29,943 nucleotides of DNA from positions 1-29,943 of IMG/VR virus record IMGVR_UViG_3300021389_000102; one strand, 5' to 3'. Every line of letters begins with the position of its first letter. The first letter of the stretch is position 1. The notes beneath the pieces were generated by a model that worked only from the letters and a program-made list of their open reading frames with translations, did not search any database and was not told where the DNA came from. Shown here in pieces: positions 19,766 through 27,700 of the stretch. This DNA comes from a virus. The position numbers were made by a program, and so were the translations under genes.

Positions 19766-21753
19766 TATATAATTCTGTTTCTGTTGCTGTTTGCTCTTTC
19801 TAATACTACTACTAGATCTTGTCCTTTTAAGGTAAATTGTCCGCCTACTTGTACTTGAGCAGCACCTCTATCTCCAATCATTGATTTTAGCTTATCTAAG
19901 GGAGCAACCACCTCTGGATTTGATCTAGCTCCAGGATACTCTCCAATGGTCGCAAGAGTTGGTGTTGTTACAATACCGCCAGATGCTAGTTTCACTCCAC
20001 CAGTACCCTTGTCGCCTCCACCTAAGCTAATACCAGTTAAAGCTCCAAATATGCCAGTAAAACTTGTGGCAATACCCTTAATTTTAGTTATTCCAATACC
20101 ACCCAGTAATGTGCTTAAAACTAAAGCCGCAGCAGCAGCCGCAATTAATTTTTTAATCATTGGTATTAAAGCATTAGTAATAGATTTTATAAAACTTTCA
20201 CCTTTTGCAATTGCATCAAATGCTTGACCAAAAGCAAATATAAATTGTTCACCTAACTCTCCAATAACACCATCAAGCTCAAAAAACTTTTCTTTTGTTA
20301 CTGTTGTTTTATCGCCAATTTGTTTCATGTACTCACTTAATAAACCAACCCACTCTGGTAAACCACCCTCACCGCCACCACCTGGACCAACATTAAACCA
20401 CTCAAAAAAGCTTGAAATTTTACTTTTTAAATCAGTAAAAGAGCTTTCAATTTTTTCTTTTGATGTGTATTCCAATCTATTACTTAGTGCATTACCAATA
20501 GCAGTACCAGCTAAATCACCAATGTCCTCACCTAGTTTTTTTGTTATATCTTTTGATTTTTGAAACCCATCTTTGATGGCTAACTGCATTCCAATTGGAT
20601 TAAATTTGTTTTTAGCCACCTCAAAAAGAGTTGCAAAACCATTGATTAATTGATCAACACCAGCTTTCATTGTTAATATAGCGGTTCCAAAAACAACTTT
20701 TATAGCTTCAATTAACATTCTAAACTCAAGCGAGTTGTTATACAAGTCAACAAACTTATTAGATAATTCTACTACTGTATCTATTATGCCATCCCAGTTT
20801 TTATATATTACAAAAGCAATTGCAGCTAAACCAGCCACAACAATGCCTATTGGACCAGATAAAAAAGCTAAAGCAGTTGCAAGTTTTCCTAATATAAACA
20901 ATGCTGGACCTAATGCACCAACTAACAACCCAGTTGTAATTATAATACTTTTAGTTTTACCATCTAAGCTAATAAACTCAGACACTAAAGTGTTTAATTT
21001 AGTAACTATTTTAGTAAATGCTGGTAATAATAAATTACCAAAAGATTGACCAAGTTGTTTTGTTCCTTCTGTAAATATTCTCATTTGGTTTGCAGCACCT
21101 CCAGATGTTCTTGCAAAATCACCTTGAGCATTCGTGGTTTGTGATAAAATGTAGGCAAATCTTAAATTAACTTTTTCAGCTTGAGTCATGTCTTTAACAT
21201 TCTTTTGAATGCCCTCAGATAGTGCAAACGCCTTTAAGTTTGCCTCAGTCATTACAATTCCTAATTTTTTCAATGATTCTGTTTCACCAGTAAAAACACC
21301 AGCCAAAGCAGTTGTAGCTTGATCAATACCTATGTTTTTAAAAGATGCTAAATCTCCAGCTAAACCAACCATTGATTTACTCATGTCAGCAGCTTGTTTT
21401 TTATTAATACCCATTGATGTTGCCATATCACCAAAAAGAGCTGCCATGTCTAATGCTGAACCTTCTGCAATACCAAATTCAGTTAAAGTCGTTTTGGCAA
21501 AGCTTTTGACTGCTTTAGAAGATGATCCAAATGCTACATTTACTTTATTTAAACTTTCCTGGAAATCACTTGCTAATTTAATTGCCGCACCACCAGCTAA
21601 GGCAATTGGTCCAGTAGCAAATATTGTTAAACTTTTACCAAGATCGCTTGTTGTTTTGCCAAATTTTTTTAATTTTTTACTAGCACTATCTAATGATCTA
21701 TTTAATTTAGATGAATCACCAATAATGTTAACTCTTAAATCGTTATTTGCCAT
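19765..21753 (-). CDS. Tail tape measure protein
   Basis: 662 residues of the PhageMin_Tail / TP901 tape-measure type. Residues ~60-220 carry the conserved core ('FQESLNKVNVAFGSSSKAVK', 'ALDMAALFGDMATSMGINKK', 'GVFTGETESLKKLGIVMTEA', 'AYILSQTTNAQGDFARTSGG'); residues ~269-317 are strongly hydrophobic, and an Ala-rich hydrophobic stretch lies in the C-terminal third, as in membrane-inserting tape measures. By the usual 0.15 nm per residue rule the tail would be about 100 nm long. It lies between the assembly chaperone and the tail-tip gene, as expected. Confidence 0.92.
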   Translation of the reverse strand: MANNDLRVNIIGDSSKLNRSLDSASKKLKKFGKTTSDLGKSLTIFATGPIALAGGAAIKLASDFQESLNKVNVAFGSSSKAVKSFAKTTLTEFGIAEGSALDMAALFGDMATSMGINKKQAADMSKSMVGLAGDLASFKNIGIDQATTALAGVFTGETESLKKLGIVMTEANLKAFALSEGIQKNVKDMTQAEKVNLRFAYILSQTTNAQGDFARTSGGAANQMRIFTEGTKQLGQSFGNLLLPAFTKIVTKLNTLVSEFISLDGKTKSIIITTGLLVGALGPALFILGKLATALAFLSGPIGIVVAGLAAIAFVIYKNWDGIIDTVVELSNKFVDLYNNSLEFRMLIEAIKVVFGTAILTMKAGVDQLINGFATLFEVAKNKFNPIGMQLAIKDGFQKSKDITKKLGEDIGDLAGTAIGNALSNRLEYTSKEKIESSFTDLKSKISSFFEWFNVGPGGGGEGGLPEWVGLLSEYMKQIGDKTTVTKEKFFELDGVIGELGEQFIFAFGQAFDAIAKGESFIKSITNALIPMIKKLIAAAAAALVLSTLLGGIGITKIKGIATSFTGIFGALTGISLGGGDKGTGGVKLASGGIVTTPTLATIGEYPGARSNPEVVAPLDKLKSMIGDRGAAQVQVGGQFTLKGQDLVVVLERANSNRNRII

Positions 21754-21761
21754 AAGTAGAT

Positions 21762-21781
21762 TTTTATGTAAAAATACAAAA
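21762..21781 (-). repeat. Repeated 20-nt structural-gene leader, tape measure copy
   Basis: Identical to 7755-7774 upstream of the portal gene. It begins 9 nt upstream of the tape measure ATG and immediately follows a terminator's T run, so it may supply a new promoter after the terminator. On the minus strand it contains TATTTTTACATAAAA. Confidence 0.5.
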
Positions 21782-21808
21782 AAAATAAGCCACTTATTTT
21801 AGCGACTT
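21778..21808 (-). terminator. Rho-independent terminator between the tail chaperone and tape measure genes
   Basis: Minus-strand stem AAGTCGC / GTGGCTT (7 pairs, two wobbles), 8-nt loop, one A, then eight T. The stem overlaps the last codons and stop of the frameshifted chaperone frame. Confidence 0.7.
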
Positions 21809-22126
21809 TTTCTTTTCAATTAATTTTTTAAATAATAACATTTCAGCTTTGGTTGATTTAGGTTTACCTCTTTCTAAATAAACATCTTGAGGCAATGGGA
21901 AAAGTTTATCAGGTGTAATCATTTGTGCTTTTTTTTGACAATTTATATTGTATAACATTGCTGCTAAATATCTTGTCTGCTCCCATTGTAAATTACATCT
22001 AATCATGTGAGCTTCACCTAGCAAATGATTTTCCTTCCAAGTATTAATCCAAAACGAATCTGGATCTATGCCAACTTGACCAATGTAAAAATCAAGTAAA
22101 CTATCCCAATCTAGTTGGCTACTTAC
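21794..22126 (-). CDS. Tail assembly chaperone C-terminal part, reached by -1 frameshift (GT-type product)
   Basis: This frame is open from 22126 down to 21794 and encodes 110 residues beginning VSSQLDWDSLLDFYIGQVGI and continuing with 'WKENHLLGEAHMIRCNLQWE' and 'QTRYLAAMLYNINCQKKAQM'. It has no convincing start of its own. It is in the -1 frame relative to the preceding gene and joins it at GGGAAAG (22132-22126). The fusion would be 128 + 110 = 238 residues, the equivalent of lambda gpGT: the long form bridges tape measure and tail tube subunits. The 'WxxTWKExxLLGEAxMI' style of sequence is common in the chaperone C-termini of Bacteroidota phages. Confidence 0.82.
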   Translation of the reverse strand, partial: VSSQLDWDSLLDFYIGQVGIDPDSFWINTWKENHLLGEAHMIRCNLQWEQTRYLAAMLYNINCQKKAQMITPDKLFPLPQDVYLERGKPKSTKAEMLLFKKLIEKKKSLK

Positions 22127-22509
22127 TTTCCCTCTTTTGTTTGCTTAGTAGTTTTTTTGATATTTCTTGCAACGCCCATGTTAAGATCATTACCAAGTAT
22201 TCTTGATTCCATCATTGAATTTACAATGTCATTTAGTTTATCAGCTTCAATATCTTCAAGCCACATACCAACTTTAAACTCGTTATATGTTATCTCGTTG
22301 CCTTGTTCTTGATCATTTGCCAATAAACCAGAATACACTAAACCTATGATTGCCTTTATAGAAATACCATCTTTAAAAACATCGCCAATATTTGACAATG
22401 GTACGTTTAAAAATTCAGTAAAATTTGACCAGAAATTCATAGAAAAATGCATAGTTCGCATTTTGCCGCCTATTTTTAAGGTATAGTAACCTCTTTTCTT
22501 GTTTGCCAT
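22123..22509 (-). CDS. Tail assembly chaperone, short form (gpG-like)
   Basis: 128 residues encoded between the tail tube and tape measure genes, the canonical position of the tail chaperone. Sequence features: 'YYTLKIGGKMRTMHFSMNFW' at the N-terminus, helical 'ISIKAIIGLVYSGLLANDQE', 'FKVGMWLEDIEADKLNDIVN', and a basic C-terminus (KKTTKQTKEGK). The last codons are GAG GGA AAG TAA, containing the slippery heptamer G GGA AAG; most ribosomes stop here and a fraction continue into the -1 frame. Confidence 0.88.
   Translation of the reverse strand: MANKKRGYYTLKIGGKMRTMHFSMNFWSNFTEFLNVPLSNIGDVFKDGISIKAIIGLVYSGLLANDQEQGNEITYNEFKVGMWLEDIEADKLNDIVNSMMESRILGNDLNMGVARNIKKTTKQTKEGK
22126..22132 (-). promoter_or_regulatory. 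Programmed -1 ribosomal frameshift site GGGAAAG
   Basis: The heptamer G GGA AAG is in the correct phase (X XXY YYZ) and is the same heptamer used in phage lambda G-GT. It is followed directly by the zero-frame stop TAA. After slippage the next codon is GTA, which opens the 110-residue downstream frame. Confidence 0.85.
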
Positions 22510-22572
22510 AATTATATATATATAAGGGCATAGCTCCTTAAACTACACCCAATTATTTTTAAAATTTGATTG

Positions 22573-22989
22573 TTATGCTTTTGAGATAGCTCCAGTAACT
22601 GTAATAGATCCAGAAAAACTTACTGGTGATTCCATTTCAGCACTCATTTCAACTGAATTTAAAAATCCCTCTCCGCTATATACAGCATCCCCAGATACAC
22701 CAGTTCCAAATGACCAATCAACCTTAGTACCAGCTATTAAAAGATCTGCTGCTTCAATAGCATTGTTTGCATGATCATAATTTACTAACCCCTCAAAACT
22801 AATTTCACCACTTTTAACTCCAGAAATTACCTCTTGAAAACCAGCACTTGTTTTTGTTGTAGCTTCTGGTAAATCATTTGATAGAGAAAGTGTACAAGAT
22901 GTTGAATGACCTAAAACTGCTGGTGTTGAGCCATCAGCTGCAAATTTTAACAATAAACTGGTCCCATTAAATACTCCTACTGTTGGCAT
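22573..22989 (-). CDS. Major tail tube-like protein A (138 aa)
   Basis: A tail-tube family protein (TP901-1 / phage_tail_2-like): 'GVFNGTSLLLKFA', 'LGHSTSCTLSLSNDLPEATT', 'KTSAGFQEVISGVKSGEISF', 'YSGEGFLNSVEMSAEMESPV', 'SFSGSITVTGAI'. These repeated beta elements and the closing 'S-x-x-x-G' strand define the tube subunit fold. It lies directly upstream of the chaperone, the usual place for the major tail protein. It is clearly related to the next gene upstream (155 aa). A box TATATTTG at 23033-23026 lies ahead of it. Confidence 0.85.
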   Translation of the reverse strand: MPTVGVFNGTSLLLKFAADGSTPAVLGHSTSCTLSLSNDLPEATTKTSAGFQEVISGVKSGEISFEGLVNYDHANNAIEAADLLIAGTKVDWSFGTGVSGDAVYSGEGFLNSVEMSAEMESPVSFSGSITVTGAISKA

Positions 22990-23025
22990 AATATATATTT
23001 TTTTATAATTAACTTAAATTTAAAA

Positions 23026-23033
23026 CAAATATA
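23026..23033 (-). promoter_or_regulatory. Candidate -7 box TATATTTG upstream of tail tube gene A
   Basis: Exact match to TAnnTTTG on the minus strand, 36 nt upstream of the ATG. No TTTG or TTG at the expected -33 distance, so this is only a candidate, perhaps weak or activator-dependent. Confidence 0.35.
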
Positions 23034-23045
23034 CAAATAAAAATT

Positions 23046-23513
23046 TTATACATCTTCCCAATCTTTTGCTAGATCTTCCCACTTACTAAATACATTTTCC
23101 CATGTCAAACCAACAGTTGCATCAGTAATTGAAAAAACACCAGTAAGGTTTATTTCTAAATTAAAACTGGTTGCATTTTCAAACTCAGCTGTTTCATCAA
23201 TGGATTGTATAAATCCCTCACCTCTTAATACAAGTTTTGTATTTACTGGATCTTTAAAATAAAATACAGCTTTTTGTTTAAGGATCATCATGTCTGTTAG
23301 ATCCTCAAAACTTAATGTGTCGTTATAATCAGTTAGACACTCGCAACTTACAGTACCGCTTTTAACACCAGGAATTACCTCTTTCCAGCCACCACTATCT
23401 TTATTAGTAGATTCTGGTAAATCAACATTTATATTAAAGCTAGTGCTTTTAGAATGCCCTACAACTGTTGTATCTTTTAATAACAGAAAGCTAGTGGCAT
23501 TAATAAGTGCCAT
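23046..23513 (-). CDS. Tail tube-like protein B, paralogue (155 aa)
   Basis: Shares with the 138-aa protein the blocks 'GHSKSTSFNINVDLPESTNK', 'SGGWKEVIPGVKSGTVSCEC', 'LRGEGFIQSIDETAEFENAT' and 'SFNLEINLTGVF', in the same order, so the two are tandem paralogues. It has an extra C-terminal tail of ~20 residues rich in Trp, Glu and Asp (ENVFSKWEDLAKDWEDV). It could be a second tube subunit, a tail terminator-like or decoration variant, or the tube protein proper. It starts 1 nt after the 79-aa gene. Confidence 0.8.
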   Translation of the reverse strand: MALINATSFLLLKDTTVVGHSKSTSFNINVDLPESTNKDSGGWKEVIPGVKSGTVSCECLTDYNDTLSFEDLTDMMILKQKAVFYFKDPVNTKLVLRGEGFIQSIDETAEFENATSFNLEINLTGVFSITDATVGLTWENVFSKWEDLAKDWEDV

Positions 23514-23514
23514 C

Positions 23515-23754
23515 TTATTCTTCTTCTAAAGGAGTGATTTCGCCAGTATCAATATTTAGAGAACCTTTGCCATGCTTTTCTTCAATTGACTTCATTAACT
23601 CTTGTTGCTCTTTAGATGCCTCGTTAAATGCATCAACAAGTTTGTCAATAGAGTTATATGCAATTACTCGCATACCAATTTCAGTTGCAATTTGATTTGG
23701 TTTTGCAATTGATTGTTTTAATTCTTGTAATTCTTTTTCTTCTAGTTTGCTCAT
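23515..23754 (-). CDS. Small coiled-coil tail-region protein (79 aa)
   Basis: Starts MSKLEEKELQELKQSIAKPN; Glu/Lys/Leu-rich helical N-terminus, 'AFNEASKEQQELMKSIEEKH' and a C-terminal 'GSLNIDTGEITPLEEE', a pattern ('G-x-x-x-I-D-x-x-T-G-E-x-x-P') that I have seen at the end of small proteins in Bacteroidota phages. No enzymatic motif. It sits between the 110-aa gene and the tail tube genes. Function unknown; a tail assembly role is inferred from position. Confidence 0.68.
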   Translation of the reverse strand: MSKLEEKELQELKQSIAKPNQIATEIGMRVIAYNSIDKLVDAFNEASKEQQELMKSIEEKHGKGSLNIDTGEITPLEEE

Positions 23755-23775
23755 TATTTATTTATTTAATTATTA

Positions 23776-24108
23776 TTAATCCCACATTGGATAAAAAAAT
23801 TCATCAACTGGGTTTTTCTTATCATCAATTTGTTTATCTAAATTTTCCTTCATACCCTCGATGTTTATATCTACTGATGCTTCTAACCAACCAACAACAT
23901 CTTGTTTAGTTAAATCCTCATAAGGTATAAATGGATCGCCCTCATTATATGTAATATTAGTAGAGCCATTTAAAGATGCAACTATATTTTCATTTTCCGA
24001 ATATTTAGCAAGATATGTCCAGTTTATATTAAAAATTACATTTTTTAATTCACCCTCTTGTATTTTTGCAGTCATTTTATTTATTCGCCAAGTATAAGTA
24101 TTTGCCAT
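23776..24108 (-). CDS. Conserved marine-phage protein of unknown function (110 aa)
   Basis: Begins with 'TYTWRINKMTAKIQEGELKN' then 'VIFNINWTYLAKYSE', a middle 'FIPYEDLTKQDVVGWLEASV' and an end 'NPVDEFFYPMWD'. The layout (Trp-x-Ile, a hydrophobic strand with Trp, 'PYExLT-x-x-x-V-x-x-W' and a C-terminal Pro-x-W) is shared by small proteins near tail fibre genes in marine phages (DUF7936-like). Function unknown. Its leader, TAAATTTGTAAAAAATAAATTATG on the minus strand, contains a TAnnTTTG box. Confidence 0.68.
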   Translation of the reverse strand: MANTYTWRINKMTAKIQEGELKNVIFNINWTYLAKYSENENIVASLNGSTNITYNEGDPFIPYEDLTKQDVVGWLEASVDINIEGMKENLDKQIDDKKNPVDEFFYPMWD

Positions 24109-24138
24109 AATTTATTTTTTACAAATTTAATAATTATT

Positions 24139-24699
24139 TTAACAACTTGAAACTCCTACAACAGTTCCAGCAAAACCACCACCACCACCAATGACTTCTG
24201 CATAATCACCAGTACTTGTTCCACTATCAGGTTCAAACAAATGATAATATCCAGCTGGAGCTGGAGTAAATCCATCATAAGTAGTATATATTTTATCCCC
24301 ATCTGTTGGCAAGGTACTGCTACCATCATGATAATATCTAGTAGATTGTATTGAGAAACTACAAGCTGTTGATGAATTAACACTACTATAAGCAAACCTA
24401 ACTTCTCTCCTAGTTAATGTTTGATTGTAGCCAAAAAACTCAGACATTTTTAAAGGATCATTTCCATCTGGACGTCTGTTTCTATTAAAGTTAGCTGATT
24501 GTACATTTAATAAGTTTACTGCTGGATAACTATTGCCTGATCCACCAGAGTTACCACCACTTAAATTACTTAAATCTTTAAGAGATATTGGTGATGTTAC
24601 ACTTGTGCTTCCACTATAACCACCACCTAACCTTTCTCTTGCAACCTTTAACATTTGCATTCCAGGATCTTGTAGCTCATCATAAGTAGGTACTGGCAT
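24139..24699 (-). CDS. Gly/Ser-rich tail or fibre-associated protein (186 aa)
   Basis: Residues 1-30 ('PVPTYDELQDPGMQMLKVAR') are helical; ~25-60 are Gly/Ser-rich; 'PLKMSEFFGYNQ' (~84-95) is a motif found in several phage fibre-tip proteins; the C-terminal half is strand-rich with Tyr and Ser and contains a poly-Gly turn before a final Cys. The composition fits an adhesin or fibre tip. It starts 3 nt before the end of the fibre gene's stop region, so it is co-expressed with the fibre. Specific function unknown. Confidence 0.6.
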   Translation of the reverse strand: MPVPTYDELQDPGMQMLKVARERLGGGYSGSTSVTSPISLKDLSNLSGGNSGGSGNSYPAVNLLNVQSANFNRNRRPDGNDPLKMSEFFGYNQTLTRREVRFAYSSVNSSTACSFSIQSTRYYHDGSSTLPTDGDKIYTTYDGFTPAPAGYYHLFEPDSGTSTGDYAEVIGGGGGFAGTVVGVSSC

Positions 24700-24702
24700 A
24701 AT

Positions 24703-27700
24703 TTATTTTTTTAATTGTTTAATTTCTGCTTTTAACTCGTTTATTTCTGTTTTTAAATCTTTTATTGCCTCAATAAATACACCAGCCATTTTACCATAAT
24801 CAACTCCATAAATATCATCATTTTTATCATAACTTACAACTTCTGGCAACACTTCATTGACCTCTTGTGCAATAACTCCTATTTTTTTTGATTTATCAGT
24901 AGCATCTGTTCTATTATAACTTACTCCTCTAAGTTTTGTTACTTTTTCAAGTGCATTATCAATAGTAACTATATTTTCTTTTAATCTTTTATCTGAATAA
25001 GCAATAACATCAGCAGTAGCAGTAAATGTGCCACCAACTTCAAATTTAAAATAACTTGTAAAAGTAGTGTCATACCAGTACCATTCAATTCTGTGTGATT
25101 GACCACTTGGTCGTTTTGATATATGCCACATTTTTTGTGAACCAGAAAGTGTTGATGATAAATTTAAATTTGCATAACCATCCCCAAGATTGTGTGCGCC
25201 AATAGTTGCTTGAGTACTGCTACTTGATTGAGCTAAAATACCATAACCATCCAAATCGCCGCCACCATTAGTTCCATCATAATTTACTGTTAATGCTGGT
25301 CCATTATTATTTATTTGTACAACATTAGTTGTGCCTTGTGGGTGAAATGCAATTATACCATTACTATTATAAATATTTAATGAGCTTGGTCCACCATAAG
25401 ATGTGTAAGCACTTCCAGCTTTAAATATTTCACCACTTCCACTATTTGATCTAATTACTAAATCACAGTATTGAGTATTTGATGAATCACCTACTTCAAA
25501 TACAGCAGTAGTTAAATCATTTGTAAACACAGCTAGTTTTGAATCAGAAGATGTTGCATTTATATAACGACCTCTAAATTCATAAGTTCCAGTATCACTT
25601 GGCTCACCCCAATAAACATTTTTACCAGTTTCGTAATTATAAACACCAGCAACAGTCGGATGTCCAGATAAATGTGGTATTCTCCAATAATCACTACTTT
25701 GTGTGTCTGAATCTACTTTATAAGGATAATATTGCACATTAGTACGATCGCCACTATTAGTTCCTTGTGCTGGCACAAAAAAAGTAGTACCATAGGTTGT
25801 TGTATTTTGTTTTACTGTTAAATTTGATGCACCACCTTGTGTTGTCCCAGTTCCAATATTAAATTCAATTTGACCATCAGGTAAACCAATAAGAGAGGAT
25901 TTTTTACCACCATATTTATTTACCCAACCAGATGATGTATATTGAGTGTTACCAGTAATATAACAGTCATAAGAGTTTCTAAATAAAACACCAAAAGCAC
26001 CAGCACTAAACATTTCATAACTACCTGATATTGTTAATGAATTACTGCTGCCAAGTTCAAAAAGATGATTTGGTCCATCATTAGCAATACCTACATTACC
26101 ACCTGATAGAATAGTCATCACTTCATTACTTACACTATTCCAAATTCTATATCTATCAGCATTAGTAGTTAAATATGTAAGCCAATGAGTTGTGCCATTT
26201 GATAACCCTAAAGATGCATTACCTGAGCTAACAATAGAAATACCATTTGTTCCTGACATTTGTGAATCTGGATCGTTAGTGCCAACTCCAAAATTAAATG
26301 ATGATCCATTAAAAGCACCAACATCATTATTATTAATTCTAAAACGTAAATCTTGACCAGATGGTGCATTTAAATATGTTTGACCACTAGCGTTTTGTAG
26401 CAAAGCATAAGAGCTAGTACTGTTTTGATCAATGTGAGAAAAACCCGCGTGATCAGCGTGTCCGACATAACCAATATGTACCCTACCAAATTCATAAGTT
26501 GTGTCTTGATTAAAACTTGCTTGAATATTTCCAGAACTATCTATATCCATTGATACATTGCCAATTCCTGATCCAGTTCTAAACTTTAATGAACTTCCAG
26601 CAACAGTTAAAGCATCCCAAGCTGTTAAAGCTGAATTATGCCCTCCAACAATGTTTTCGGCTAGAGCAGTATCTAAAAACCCTATAATAACTTTTCTTTG
26701 CCCACTTTGTCCAAATACAGCCGCACCATCCCATACAGTTGATGGTCCTACAGTATCTCCAACTAACAAAGTTCCATTATTATTAATCGTTAATCTAGTT
26801 ATATTGCCAGTTCTGAAATTCATATAATCTCCAGCGCTACCATAAATATTTATAGAGTTTCTGTCATTTTCTGTTCCAGCACCTTGTAATCTTAACCAAC
26901 CACTTGGACCAGCACCATTTAAATAAACACCATTACTAGCTGAGTAATAAGATAACGCACCATCAGCAGCATATAAAGTTCCAGTTTTAGCTGATAATTT
27001 AATACCCTCACTATTATATAAAGTAACTCTACCATCTGTATTTATAGTTAATCTTTCTGTTGCAGCAGTATAAAGAAACATAACATCTGTAGCATGGTCA
27101 TATCTAACCTGACCTCTCCAATTTGCATCAGCATCACCAAATAATATTCCTTGATTTTGACCGGCTGGAGATAAAAAGGATAAAAAATTATCATTTGCAC
27201 TTGATTCTAATGTTAAAGTTGTATTTACATATGCAGTTACACTACCAGCCGATCCATTTTGTACATGGAGTTTAGTATCAATACTAGAGTCAGTGCCAAT
27301 TCCTACATTACCATTACCACCAATAACCATTCTTAAGTTACCAGTTCCTTTGTCAGCACCAGTTGCAGTATGGAATTTTATATCAGCAGCATCATCTGCA
27401 TATGTTGTTTGTATATGTAAATCACCTTGACTGTTATCATACCATATTTGTGCGCCCTCAACACCTATTGCACTATCTGATTTTAAATTAATAATTGGAT
27501 CATTTGCATTAGCAGATGTTTCTAAAGTTATGGATGGTGTTGATTGTGTAATATGTAAACTTGATGTTGGAGTTGTTTGACCAATACCTATTGATCTTTG
27601 AAAATAGTTTGTTCCACCTTCAACAAAAGCAACATCAATATCATTCCAAGGTCCGATTGTAACTCCAGCATTACCATCTATATTTAAAGTATCTGTGGCA

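Noticed and set aside
21332-21802. Plus-strand open frame of 156 codons opposite the tape measure
   Set aside because: It lies wholly antisense to a well-supported gene, has no family resemblance and follows from the codon bias of the real gene. The same applies to other plus-strand frames in the window.
21794-22024. Independent 76-aa gene from a TTG start
   Set aside because: The same frame is open further upstream to 22126, encodes conserved-looking tail chaperone sequence there, and is joined to the previous gene by a phased GGGAAAG site.
22152-22158. A7 run as the frameshift site
   Set aside because: In the zero frame it reads C AAA AAA A, which is not an X XXY YYZ arrangement; the lambda-like heptamer downstream fits phase and position better.
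22520-22545. Terminator between tail tube gene A and the chaperone gene
   Set aside because: Only about four base pairs (AAGG/CCTT) can form and there is no T run after them.
24156-24395. Minus-strand frame inside the 186-aa gene
   Set aside because: Low-complexity hydrophobic product (Leu/Val runs) in an alternative frame of a gene with better start context and motif content.
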